A stretch of 8,586 bases of DNA, taken from Zoogloeaceae bacterium. GTDB taxonomy: Bacteria > Pseudomonadota > Gammaproteobacteria > Burkholderiales > Rhodocyclaceae. Numbering within the stretch: the stretch's first letter is position 1; each line of letters begins with the position of its first letter. Shown one piece after another: positions 1 through 7,069 of the stretch. The notes under the pieces were generated by a model. It saw only the letters and a program-made list of their open reading frames with translations, made no database searches and was not told the origin of the DNA. The stretch covers positions 1-8,586 of the forward strand of contig JAIRLE010000129.1 of NCBI GenBank assembly GCA_031259605.1, in the 5' to 3' direction. The position numbers were made by a program, and so were the translations under genes.

Positions 1-5
1 ACCTT

Positions 6-56
6 CGCGCCTTTCTTGCGGGCGGGGTTTCAAACCGGAGTTGGTTTTATGATGAA
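6..56 (+). repeat. Dispersed copy of the clcA leader and start codon
   Basis: This stretch closely resembles the minus-strand sequence just before and into clcA (6969-7020). Aligning 13-56 with 7012-6969 without gaps gives 35 of 44 identical positions. The core 33-56 (AACCGGAG, then GGTTTTA, then GATGAA) matches at 22 of 24. A CGCGCC block precedes both copies, one gap away. The copy includes an ATG at 52, placed exactly as the clcA start codon is, but similarity fades within a few codons, so this is not a clcA duplicate. The frame from this ATG stays open into the rhodanese. It would add 76 residues encoded by repeats, which I consider unlikely to be translated. It may be a regulatory element, the remnant of a duplicated gene start, or a member of a wider repeat family. 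Confidence 0.6.
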
Positions 57-67
57 TGCTCGTTTTT

Positions 68-129
68 CCCCTCGCCTACCGCGCGGGAGAGGGTGGCGCT
101 TTAGCGCCGGGAGGGGCAACTCCCGGCGC
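68..129. repeat. REP/BIME-like double palindrome
   Basis: This is a compact GC-rich block of adjacent inverted repeats. CCCTC at 69-73 can pair with GAGGG at 89-93 in an imperfect arm. GGCGCT at 95-100 faces AGCGCC at 103-108. A perfect 10-bp arm pairs 104-113 with 120-129. The style, with a CCCCTC...GGGAGAGGG half followed by a second palindrome, resembles intergenic palindromic repeats common in proteobacterial chromosomes. Whether other copies exist in this genome cannot be seen from one window. Confidence 0.45.
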
Positions 130-136
130 CTTGTTT
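104..136 (+). terminator. Possible rho-independent terminator
   Basis: GCGCCGGGAG (104-113) pairs perfectly with CTCCCGGCGC (120-129) around a 6-nt loop. The stem is followed after one C by TTGTTT (131-136). A strong GC stem with a short T-rich tail fits a terminator for a transcript entering from the left edge, upstream of the rhodanese operon. The T tract is interrupted and short. The arm at 103-108 can also pair with 95-100, which would break this stem. It may therefore be only part of the palindromic repeat. Confidence 0.35.
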
Positions 137-200
137 CAGACGCCTTGATTTTTGCGGTTGCGCGGGCTGAAAATACAATGTCGGCATTCATGCGACTGCC

Positions 201-228
201 CTGTCCTCTGTCTCCTGTCTCCTGTCTC
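201..228 (+). repeat. Tandem heptanucleotide repeat
   Basis: Three perfect CTGTCTC units lie head to tail at 208-214, 215-221 and 222-228. They are preceded by a degenerate unit, CTGTCCT, at 201-207, and a partial CTG follows. The tract lies about 50-80 nt upstream of the rhodanese start and directly upstream of a possible -10 box at 238-243. The unit is not a multiple of three, so this supports a non-coding reading of the in-frame sequence upstream of 280. Confidence 0.8.
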
Positions 229-243
229 CTGATCCGTTATACT
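215..243 (+). promoter_or_regulatory. Possible promoter of the rhodanese-nadA-murB-pepN unit
   Basis: TATACT at 238-243 matches five of six bases of a sigma-70 -10 box and would start a transcript near 250, leaving a leader of about 30 nt. The -35 position with a 17-nt spacer falls on CTGTCT (215-220) inside the heptad repeat, a poor match. A second -10-like box, TACAAT (174-179), has only weak partners (TTGCGG at 152-157, 16-nt spacer). Either or neither may be real. Confidence 0.25.
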
Positions 244-279
244 GCCCGTTCTTCTTGCAACAGGAACGTCTTGCTTCAA

Positions 280-732
280 ATGGGAAAACTCAACGATATA
301 TTGCAATTGGCGCATGAACGCGCTCAGGCCATGCAGCTTGCCTATGCCGGGGCGCTGACGCCGACGGAGGCGCATGATGTCTGGCAACTCGCGCCGGGCG
401 CGAAGCTCGTGGATATTCGCACTCGCGCCGAACTGGAACTGATCGGACGCATTCCCGGCGCGGTGGAAATCGAGTGGGCGTTCTATCCCGGCGGCGCGCA
501 AAACCCCAATTTCATGCGTCAGCTGAAGACCCGCGTCGACCGCGAGGCGCTGGTGCTGTTCATCTGCCGCAGCGGCAACCGCTCGGACGACGCCAGCCGC
601 GAAGCCACTCGCGCGGGCTACACTGCCTGCTACAACGTGCTCGAAGGCTTCGAGGGCGACAAGGACGCCAACGCGCAACGCGGCAAGGTCGGCGGTTGGC
701 GGTTGGCGGGGTTGCCCTGGTTCCAGGATTGA
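280..732 (+). CDS. Single-domain rhodanese-like sulfurtransferase
   Basis: This is a 150-residue cytoplasmic protein with one rhodanese domain, a fold that carries sulfane sulfur as a persulfide on a catalytic cysteine. The active-site loop CRSGNRS sits at residues 96-102, with Cys96 as the persulfide carrier and the usual CxxGxR arginine present. The early strand and loop LVDIRT (43-48) and the GR-IPGA segment (57-61) are also typical. The N-terminal 30 residues form a short helical lead-in (MGKLNDILQLAHERAQAM). I chose ATG 280 because family-like sequence begins there; the frame is open further upstream but encodes arginine-rich sequence across repeats. AGGAA at 262-266 is a distant ribosome-binding candidate. 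The gene ends 17 nt before nadA, so the two are probably cotranscribed. The physiological acceptor is unknown. Supply of sulfur for the NadA cluster is an inference from position only. Confidence 0.9.
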   Translation: MGKLNDILQLAHERAQAMQLAYAGALTPTEAHDVWQLAPGAKLVDIRTRAELELIGRIPGAVEIEWAFYPGGAQNPNFMRQLKTRVDREALVLFICRSGNRSDDASREATRAGYTACYNVLEGFEGDKDANAQRGKVGGWRLAGLPWFQD

Positions 733-749
733 CCCTCAAGCGCCAGGCA

Positions 750-1841
750 ATGAGCGTCTTGCCTTTCGACACCTACGGCGGCTTGTCCGACGCCGAATGC
801 CAGGAACGCATCACCCGCGCCCGTGCCCGTTTGGGCAAGGAAGTTGTGCTGCTCTGCCACCATTACCAACGCGCCGACATTTATCAGTATGCCGATCTGA
901 CCGGCGATTCCCTGAAACTTGCGCGCCTTGCCGCCCAAACGGACGCGCCGCACATCGTCTTTTGCGGTGTGCATTTCATGGCCGAAGTCGCGGATATCCT
1001 CTCTCGTCCGGAACAAACGGCGCTCCTGCCCGACCTGGCGGCAGGCTGCTCGATGGCCGACATGGCGAACCTCGCCAAAGTGGAACGCTGCTGGCGCGAA
1101 CTGAGCGAGATCATGGATGTGGAGAAGACCTTCACGCCCGTCACCTACATCAACTCCGCTGCGGAACTGAAAGCCTTCTGCGGCCAGCATGGCGGCATCG
1201 TCTGCACTTCCAGCAACGCGGGTGCCATTGCTGGCTGGGCGTTTGCCCAACGCCCGAAAATCCTCTTTTTCCCCGATCAGCATCTGGGGCGCTGGACGGG
1301 ACACAAGCTGGGCATTCCGCTGGAAGCCATGCCGGTGTGGGACCCGGATTTGCCGCTGGGCGGCCTGACGCCGGATGTCATCGCGCAGGCGAAGATACTG
1401 CTCTGGAAAGGCCATTGCGCAGTGCATCAGATGTTCCAGAAAAGGCAGATCGACGCCTTTCGCGCCCGATACCCGGAGGCGCGGGTCATCGTCCATCCGG
1501 AATGCGATTTTGCCGTTTGTTCCGCTGCGGATTATGTCGGCTCCACCGAGATGATCGTCAAGACCGTCAAGGAATCGCCCGCCAATACGCGCTGGCTGGT
1601 GGGTACGGAACTGAATCTGGTCGAGCGTTTGGCAACGGAAGTTGCGCCGCAGAAGAAAGAGGTGCGCTTCATGTCCAACATCATCTGCATGTGTTCGACC
1701 ATGCAGCGCATCGACCCGCAACATCTCGCCTGGACACTGGAAAACCTCGTCGCCGGATGCGCCGTCAACCCGATAGTCGTGCCAGAGCGAGAAGCCGGAC
1801 TCGCCCGCGCCGCGCTTGATCGCATGTTGCGGATTTCCTGA
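750..1841 (+). CDS. nadA: Quinolinate synthase NadA
   Basis: This 363-residue enzyme condenses iminoaspartate (from NadB) with dihydroxyacetone phosphate to give quinolinate, the first ring compound of de novo NAD synthesis. It uses an oxygen-sensitive [4Fe-4S] cluster. The three expected cluster cysteines are visible: Cys100 in AAGCSMADMA, Cys223 in WKGHCAVHQMF, and one in CMCSTMQRI, probably Cys315 with Cys313 beside it. Other family marks are VLLCHHYQ (33-40), PDQHLGRWTG (175-184), HPECDFAV (249-256) and VGSTEMI (263-269). The wide Cys100-Cys223 spacing and C-x-C end match the longer NadA form, as in Bacillus, not the E. coli form. ATG 750 gives the natural N-terminus. The upstream ribosome-binding sequence is weak (CCAGG at 743-747), so translation may be coupled to the rhodanese. 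No nadB or nadC lies in the window. Confidence 0.96.
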   Translation: MSVLPFDTYGGLSDAECQERITRARARLGKEVVLLCHHYQRADIYQYADLTGDSLKLARLAAQTDAPHIVFCGVHFMAEVADILSRPEQTALLPDLAAGCSMADMANLAKVERCWRELSEIMDVEKTFTPVTYINSAAELKAFCGQHGGIVCTSSNAGAIAGWAFAQRPKILFFPDQHLGRWTGHKLGIPLEAMPVWDPDLPLGGLTPDVIAQAKILLWKGHCAVHQMFQKRQIDAFRARYPEARVIVHPECDFAVCSAADYVGSTEMIVKTVKESPANTRWLVGTELNLVERLATEVAPQKKEVRFMSNIICMCSTMQRIDPQHLAWTLENLVAGCAVNPIVVPEREAGLARAALDRMLRIS

Positions 1842-1890
1842 AGCCGCGCCCGCGAGAAAGCGCCTTTTCATCGCGCCCAAAACGCCCGCC

Positions 1891-2964
1891 ATGTTGCCCG
1901 ATTTCGTCGCTTCCCAGGTTGATCTCACGCCGTACAACACCCTGGCGCTGCCCGCGCGCGCCGAATTCCTTGCCCGCATCCAGAGCGTCGAGCAACTGGC
2001 CGCGCTCATCCGTCATCCCGAATTCTCCGGACGCCGCCGCTTCGTGCTGGGCGGCGGTTCCAATCTGCTTGTTGCCGGAGACTTTTCCGGCTTTGTTCTC
2101 CATATGTCCATTCCGGGCAAACGCCGGATCGGAGAAGACGCCACACACATCTACCTTGCCGCCGCAGCCGGAGAAAACTGGTCGGATTTCGTGGCCTGGA
2201 CGCTGGCCTCCGGCTGGCCGGGACTGGAAAACCTCAGCGGCATCCCCGGCACGGCGGGCGCCGCGCCCATCCAGAACATCGGCGCTTACGGCGCGGAAGT
2301 CGGTGACTTTCTGCAACAGCTTACTGCGCTGGATCTGGCGCGCGGCGAAACGCTCGTCTTCGATGTCCGCGACTGCGCTCTTGGCTACCGCGACAGCCTG
2401 TTCAAGCGGGAAGGCTGGCACCTTTCTGGCCGTTACGCCATCACCGAAGTCGTCTTTCGCCTGCCCAAAAATTGGCGCGCCCGCGCAACCTACGGCGAAG
2501 TCGCCGCAAGACTGGCGCAAGACGGCATTACAAACCCCACGCCCGCGCAGCTTGCGCAAGTCATCACCGCCCTGCGCGCGCAGAAGATCCCCGATCCGCG
2601 CCAGCTTCCCAACGCGGGCAGCTTTTTTCAGAATCCAAAGGTTTCCGCCGAACTTGCCGCCGCCCTGCAACACGCCCATCCCCGGCTCCCCTGTTATCCG
2701 CAGTCCGACGGCAGCGTCAAGCTCGCCGCCGCGTGGCTTGTCGAACATGCAGGCTGGAAAGGACGCAATCTGGGGCCGGTCGGCATGTACGAACAACAGG
2801 CGCTCGTCCTGGTCAATCGCGGCGGCGCAAGCTGCCGTGACGTGCAAAACCTTTCCCGTGCCGTGCGCGAAGCCGTATTCGCCCGTTTCGGCGTCTCTCT
2901 CGTCCCCGAACCCGTCATCCTCGCGGACAGCGGCGACGCGGGAAACACCAGCCTGTCCCTCTGA
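1891..2964 (+). CDS. murB: UDP-N-acetylenolpyruvoylglucosamine reductase MurB
   Basis: This is a 357-residue FAD enzyme that reduces UDP-GlcNAc-enolpyruvate with NADPH to UDP-MurNAc, the second committed step of cytoplasmic peptidoglycan precursor synthesis. The N-terminal FAD-binding part shows NTLALPARAEF and GGGSNLLV, then SGIPGTAGAAPIQNIGAYGAEV-type sequence. Catalytic residues correspond to those of E. coli MurB: Arg167 in GYRDSLF (E. coli Arg159), Ser244 in NAGSFFQNP (Ser229) and Glu340 in LVPEPVI (Glu325). The substrate-binding region GSVKLAAAWLVEHAGWKG is present. It resembles the E. coli type I form and is slightly longer than its usual 342 residues, with a short tail after the catalytic glutamate. 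ATG 1891 is the first ATG in frame. A TTG at 1816 would extend it into nadA with unfamilial sequence. It starts 49 nt after nadA. No clear Shine-Dalgarno is seen. Confidence 0.95.
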   Translation: MLPDFVASQVDLTPYNTLALPARAEFLARIQSVEQLAALIRHPEFSGRRRFVLGGGSNLLVAGDFSGFVLHMSIPGKRRIGEDATHIYLAAAAGENWSDFVAWTLASGWPGLENLSGIPGTAGAAPIQNIGAYGAEVGDFLQQLTALDLARGETLVFDVRDCALGYRDSLFKREGWHLSGRYAITEVVFRLPKNWRARATYGEVAARLAQDGITNPTPAQLAQVITALRAQKIPDPRQLPNAGSFFQNPKVSAELAAALQHAHPRLPCYPQSDGSVKLAAAWLVEHAGWKGRNLGPVGMYEQQALVLVNRGGASCRDVQNLSRAVREAVFARFGVSLVPEPVILADSGDAGNTSLSL

Positions 2965-3000
2965 AACACGCCCATCTTTCATCCTGATCGGAAACACATC

Positions 3001-5613
3001 ATGTCCCTGCCTGCCGCCGCCTCTCCCGCCATGATTCATCGCAAGGATTACCGCCCGCCGTCCTGGCGGGCGGAACAGGTCGACCTGGATGTGGATTTTC
3101 AAACGGAAGGCGATGCCCCGCCACACGCGCAGGTAACGGCGCGAATTGAATTCATGCGCGCATCCGGGGACGACGCGCCGCTGGTTTTGGATGGCGAGGA
3201 TCTGGAAACCTTGCGTGTCGAAGTCGATGGCATGGCGCATCCCCATGAGATTGCCGCCCATACGCTCACCCTGCGCAATCTGCCGCCGCGGTTCACCCTG
3301 ACAACCCGCGTGCGGATTTTCCCTGACGCCAACACCCGTCTTTCCGGTCTTTATCGCGCGCAAAACGGCTATTTCAGCCAATGCGAGGCCGAAGGCTTTC
3401 GCCGCGTCACCTGGTTTCCGGATCGCCCCGATGTCATGGCGGTCTACCGCGTGACCATTCATGCCGACAAGGCGCGCTTTCCCGTGTTGCTTGCCAACGG
3501 CAATCCGCTTGCGGCAGGCGATGAGGCCAATGGGCGTCATTATGCCGTTTGGCACGATCCGTTCAGGAAACCCTGCTACCTGTTCGCGCTGGTCGCCGCC
3601 CGGCTGGAAGTACTGCGTGATGCCTTCGTCACCGCCAGCGGGCGCAAGGTGCAACTGGCGGTCTATGTGGAGCCGGGCAAAATCGACCAATGCGCGCACG
3701 CGATGCGAGCGCTCAAGAAGGCGATGCGCTGGGACGAGAAACGCTTCGGCCTCGAATGCGACCTCGACCACTACATGATCGTCGCCGTCAGCGACTTCAA
3801 CATGGGCGCGATGGAAAACAAGGGGCTGAACATCTTCAACGCCAAATACGTGCTGGCGCGTCCGGATGTGGCGACGGACGCGGATTTTGAAGGCATAGAC
3901 CGGGTGGTGGCGCACGAATACTTCCATAACTGGACAGGTAATCGCGTCACCTGCCGCGACTGGTTCCAGCTTTCCCTGAAGGAAGGTCTGACCGTGTTCC
4001 GCGATCAGGAATTCGGCGCGGACACGCATGACCAAAGCGTCGCCCGCATCCGCGAAGTCAGGAGCCTCTACGCCATCCAGTTCCCCGAAGACGCGGGGCC
4101 GATGGCGCATCCGGTGCGTCCCGGTGCCTACATGGAAATCAACAATTTCTATACGCCCACCGTCTACGAAAAAGGCGCGGAAGTGGTGCGCATGATGCAA
4201 ACCCTGATCGGGCGCGACGCCTTTCGCGCCGGCATGGACGAATACTTCCGGCGGCACGATGGACAAGCCGTCACCTGCGACGATTTCGCCGCCGCCATGC
4301 AGGCGGCCTCCGGCTTCGATTTCGGGCAATTCATGCGATGGTATGACCAACCTGGCACACCCGAAGTCACGGCAACGGGTGAATATGACGCCGCCGCTTG
4401 CCGCTACACGCTTACCCTGGCGCAGCAAAACCCCAAGTCCGTCGCGATGCTGGGCAGCGCCGCCGCGCCGCAACTCATCCCGGTGCGCGTCGCCCTGTTT
4501 TCCCCGGCGGGTGAATTGCTGCCACAAACGGAGCGCCTCCTGCCGTTACGCGAAAACCGGCAGACCTTCGTGTTCACCGATGTGAATGCGCCGCCCATCC
4601 CTTCGCTGTTGCGCGATTTTTCCGCGCCCGTGCGCCTGGAATTTCCATGGACGGAGGCTGAGCTTGCCCTGCTGCTCGCGCATGAGACCGATCCCTTCGC
4701 CGCCTGGGAAGCCGGACAACGCCTTGCCGCCAACATCCTGCTTGCCGGTCTGCCTCCCGCAGGCTTCATCGACGCGGCGCGGCGGCTGTTGAACATCCGC
4801 GCAAAACGCGGCGACGCCTTTGTCGCCGAAGTCCTGACCTTGCCCAGCGAGGCCGCGCTGGCGGAAAAAATCGTAGGCGAAGTCGACCCGGACGCCCTGC
4901 GCGCCGCCCGCGACGCGCTGCGCCTGACGCTGGCGCAAAACCTGGAGGCCGAATTCTTTTCGCTCCACGGCGAACTTGCCGCCGAATGCGCCCGAAACAC
5001 CGACGCGCCCGCCGCCGTCGGCCAGCGCGCCCTGAAGAATCTTTGCCTCGGCTATCTGCTGGAACTCGATACGCCGCGTTACCGCAATCTGGCGTATCAG
5101 CAATTCGAGCAAGCCGCCAACATGACCGATCAGTTCGCCGCCCTCTCGGCGCTGGTCAACGTCAAGGCCGCCGATTGCCCGGAGCGCGAACAGGCGCTGG
5201 CGCATTTTTACGCCCGCTGGCAACACGAGCCGCTGGTGGTCGACAAGTGGCTGTCCGTCCAGGCGGGCAGCCGCCGCCCCGATACGCTGGCGCGGGTTGA
5301 AGCGCTCACCCGCCATCCGGCATTCAATCGCGCCAATCCCAACAAGGTTTACGCCTTGCTGCGCGTCTTTTCCAGCAACCTCGCCGCCTTCCACGCTGCC
5401 GACGGCGCGAGCTACCGCCTGCTTGCCGAAGAAATCAAAATCATGGACGCGAAAAATCCCCAGGTTGCCGCCCGCCTTGCCCGCGCCTTCGACCACTGGA
5501 AAAAATTCGACGCCAACCGCCAACGGCACAGCCGCGCCGCGCTGGAATCCCTGCGTCAACACCCCGGCCTTTCCACCGACGTGCGCGAAATCGTCGTCCT
5601 CGCGTGTTCCTGA
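3001..5613 (+). CDS. pepN: Aminopeptidase N (peptidase family M1)
   Basis: This 870-residue zinc aminopeptidase, the same length as E. coli PepN, removes N-terminal residues from peptides in the cytoplasm in late protein turnover. The substrate-anchoring motif GAMEN is at residues 269-273. The zinc site is HEYFH (His305, Glu306, His309), with the third ligand Glu328 in LKEGLTVF, giving the family's HEXXH-x18-E spacing. Tyr389 in TVYEKGAEV fits the transition-state tyrosine (E. coli Tyr381, the same offset of 8 as the zinc site). Domain order fits the family: N-terminal beta domain to about 195, thermolysin-like catalytic domain to about 440, a small beta domain to about 540, then a helical C-terminal domain. 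There is no signal peptide. CGGAAA (2989-2994) is a reasonable ribosome-binding site for ATG 3001. A second ATG at 3031 is possible but less well placed. It follows murB by 36 nt and could share its transcript. Confidence 0.97.
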   Translation: MSLPAAASPAMIHRKDYRPPSWRAEQVDLDVDFQTEGDAPPHAQVTARIEFMRASGDDAPLVLDGEDLETLRVEVDGMAHPHEIAAHTLTLRNLPPRFTLTTRVRIFPDANTRLSGLYRAQNGYFSQCEAEGFRRVTWFPDRPDVMAVYRVTIHADKARFPVLLANGNPLAAGDEANGRHYAVWHDPFRKPCYLFALVAARLEVLRDAFVTASGRKVQLAVYVEPGKIDQCAHAMRALKKAMRWDEKRFGLECDLDHYMIVAVSDFNMGAMENKGLNIFNAKYVLARPDVATDADFEGIDRVVAHEYFHNWTGNRVTCRDWFQLSLKEGLTVFRDQEFGADTHDQSVARIREVRSLYAIQFPEDAGPMAHPVRPGAYMEINNFYTPTVYEKGAEVVRMMQTLIGRDAFRAGMDEYFRRHDGQAVTCDDFAAAMQAASGFDFGQFMRWYDQPGTPEVTATGEYDAAACRYTLTLAQQNPKSVAMLGSAAAPQLIPVRVALFSPAGELLPQTERLLPLRENRQTFVFTDVNAPPIPSLLRDFSAPVRLEFPWTEAELALLLAHETDPFAAWEAGQRLAANILLAGLPPAGFIDAARRLLNIRAKRGDAFVAEVLTLPSEAALAEKIVGEVDPDALRAARDALRLTLAQNLEAEFFSLHGELAAECARNTDAPAAVGQRALKNLCLGYLLELDTPRYRNLAYQQFEQAANMTDQFAALSALVNVKAADCPEREQALAHFYARWQHEPLVVDKWLSVQAGSRRPDTLARVEALTRHPAFNRANPNKVYALLRVFSSNLAAFHAADGASYRLLAEEIKIMDAKNPQVAARLARAFDHWKKFDANRQRHSRAALESLRQHPGLSTDVREIVVLACS

Positions 5614-5635
5614 TTCCACCCATTGCCCGGAATCA
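5611..5635. terminator. Small palindrome joining the pepN and clcA stop codons
   Basis: TGATTCC (5611-5617) pairs perfectly with GGAATCA (5629-5635) around 11 nt. The outer ends are the TGA of pepN and, on the other strand, the TGA of clcA. It sits exactly between convergent genes, where a bidirectional terminator would be expected. It is only 7 bp with three G-C pairs and has no T tract on either side, so termination activity is doubtful. Confidence 0.25.
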
Positions 5636-6973
5636 CTCCTCCCGCGCGCGGCCAACCTGGGGAGCAGCCGCCATCTGGCGCGCCAGCGTCGCGTACAGCG
5701 GCTCGCTGATGAGGCGTGAAATACCGGAGGACATGAGCGAGACCACCATCAGGGCGATCACCAGGTCGTAGCCATCCACCATTTCCATGACAATCAGGAA
5801 TGAGGTCATGGGCGCTTGCGTGGCGGCAGCCAGAAAGCCTGCCATGCACAGCGCCAGCACCATGCCGGGCATGGCGCTCTGGTCGAGCAACGGCGCGAGC
5901 GTATGCCCCACGCCCGCGCCAATGGCAAGCGAAGGCGCGAAAATGCCGCCCGGCAAGCCGGAAAAATATGCCGCAAGCGTTGCCGCGAACTTGGCGGGCG
6001 TAAAGTACCAGGGCAGTTGCGCTTCGGCTTCCAATAGCGCCTGCGTCTGTTCCAGTCCGCTGCCATAGACCGCGCCGCCCGTGACCGCGCCCAGGCTGGC
6101 GACGAACAGGCCGCAGATCGCCACGAAAACGAACGGACGCCGTCGGCGCAGATTGCCCAGCGCGCCGCGCCAGCTGCCCGTGCCGATGATCATCATGCGC
6201 GAAAACAGTCCGCCCAGAAGCCCGCAAGTGAGGGCGGCCAGCGCCGCCGCCGCCAGTTGATCGCCTTCTCCGGCAATGATCGGCACCGCGCCAAAATAAT
6301 TGCCGCCGCTGCCTTTCATGGCCTGCGCGGTCACGCCCGCCAGCACGATGGCGGTAATGATCAGTCCGGACATGCGCGCTTCCACGCCCCGGATCATTTC
6401 CTCGATGGCGAACATGACGCCCGCCAGCGGCGCGTTGAACGCCGCCGCGATTCCCGCCGCGCCACCCGCCACCAGAAGATGAACGCGCTGAATCCGCAAG
6501 GCGGCGGGCAAGAGATGATGAATGGCGTTCATCAGCGAAGCGCCCACCTGCACGGTCGGCCCTTCCCGTCCCAGCGAAAAGCCGCAACCCACGGCGCCCG
6601 CCCCGACCAGAATCTTGCCAAAGATGATGCGGATGGACAACAGTGGCCGCCATGCGCTTTTTTCCTTGACATGTCCCACTGTTTGCGCGCGCTGTATTTC
6701 CACCAGCGTCTGCGGGATGCCGCTGCCTTCCGCGCCGGCAAAATAACGGCGCGTCAGCCATACGCACAACACGCCGCCCAGCGGCGTGACAATGAACGGC
6801 AACCACCAGAACTGCCGCGCCGCGCGCATGAAATAATGCGTCATTCCCGACGAAAGCTCGGCAAACAATACCGCCAACAGACCCACACCCACCGCGCCGC
6901 CCCAAAACACCAGCCTTCCCAGCCAGATTCGGGAATCCACGGCGCGACGCCGCAAGAAAGTACGCAGGTTCAT
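5633..6973 (-). CDS. clcA: CLC-family chloride channel/transporter
   Basis: This is a 446-residue polytopic inner-membrane protein of the CLC family, which moves chloride, usually in exchange for protons in bacteria. All selectivity motifs are present: GSGIP (83-87, Ser84), GREGP (135-139, gating Glu137) and GGIFAP (342-347). Tyr427 in EPLYATL fits the chloride-binding tyrosine (E. coli Tyr445). The intracellular proton glutamate is kept as Glu192 in FAIEEMI, matching E. coli Glu203 at the same offset of 11 as Glu137/Glu148. Lys120 fits E. coli Lys131. This combination indicates an H+/Cl- antiporter, not a pure channel, and the Ser84 motif argues against the fluoride-selective branch. There are no CBS domains, since the protein ends soon after Tyr427. 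The ATG at 6973 gives a typical short arginine-rich cytoplasmic N-terminus. GGAG (6988-6985) lies 11 nt upstream of it. An overlapping open frame on the same strand is a shadow. It is transcribed in the same direction as cysWA but separated by 273 nt. Confidence 0.95.
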   Translation of the reverse strand: MNLRTFLRRRAVDSRIWLGRLVFWGGAVGVGLLAVLFAELSSGMTHYFMRAARQFWWLPFIVTPLGGVLCVWLTRRYFAGAEGSGIPQTLVEIQRAQTVGHVKEKSAWRPLLSIRIIFGKILVGAGAVGCGFSLGREGPTVQVGASLMNAIHHLLPAALRIQRVHLLVAGGAAGIAAAFNAPLAGVMFAIEEMIRGVEARMSGLIITAIVLAGVTAQAMKGSGGNYFGAVPIIAGEGDQLAAAALAALTCGLLGGLFSRMMIIGTGSWRGALGNLRRRRPFVFVAICGLFVASLGAVTGGAVYGSGLEQTQALLEAEAQLPWYFTPAKFAATLAAYFSGLPGGIFAPSLAIGAGVGHTLAPLLDQSAMPGMVLALCMAGFLAAATQAPMTSFLIVMEMVDGYDLVIALMVVSLMSSGISRLISEPLYATLARQMAAAPQVGRAREE

Positions 6974-7020
6974 CGTAAAACCAGCTCCGGTTCAAACCTC
7001 CGCCTGAAGGAAGCGGCGCG
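6969..7020 (-). repeat. clcA leader, second copy of the dispersed repeat
   Basis: Read on the minus strand, this runs from CGCGCC (7020-7015) to the first bases of clcA and matches the plus-strand element at 6-56 (35 of 44 identical over the ungapped part). Within it GGTT (6998-6995), AACC (6992-6989), GGAG (6988-6985) and GGTT (6982-6979) follow in order, so AACC could pair with either GGTT. Pairing with the downstream one places the ribosome-binding-like GGAG in a hairpin loop. The stems are short (4-5 bp), so this may be weak or incidental. Confidence 0.55.
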
Positions 7021-7039
7021 AGGAATTATCGCTTAAAGC

Positions 7040-7069
7040 TCGCCATGATACGCCATCAGAATATGGCGA
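7040..7069. promoter_or_regulatory. Inverted repeat overlapping the clcA promoter
   Basis: TCGCCAT (7040-7046) is an inverted match to ATGGCGA (7063-7069). A second CGCCAT (7051-7056) can also pair with ATGGCG (7063-7068) across 6 nt. The three half-sites overlap the proposed -10 and -35 boxes, a layout consistent with an operator for a dimeric repressor. No regulator gene is in the window to name as a partner. Confidence 0.3.

Noticed and set aside
52..279. In-frame N-terminal extension of the rhodanese starting at ATG 52
   Set aside because: The extension is encoded by a palindromic repeat and a heptad tandem repeat and is arginine-rich without a domain. Family-like sequence starts at 280. 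Kept only as an alternative reading.
630..2009. A 459-codon minus-strand frame opposite the rhodanese, nadA and the start of murB
   Set aside because: The plus-strand genes here are unambiguous, and the antisense product shows no family motif.
1765..4527. A 920-codon open frame on the minus strand, opposite murB and pepN
   Set aside because: It lies opposite two genes with full catalytic motifs. Its translation is low in recognisable structure and resembles the antisense reading expected from GC-rich codon bias.
5556..6995. A 479-codon minus-strand frame overlapping clcA in another frame
   Set aside because: The frame 5633-6973 carries all CLC motifs in the right order. The longer one is arginine- and glycine-rich without motifs.
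6974..7050. A fluoride riboswitch before the CLC gene
   Set aside because: I could not find the conserved core of that riboswitch, and the transporter has the chloride-type GSGIP and GREGP motifs.
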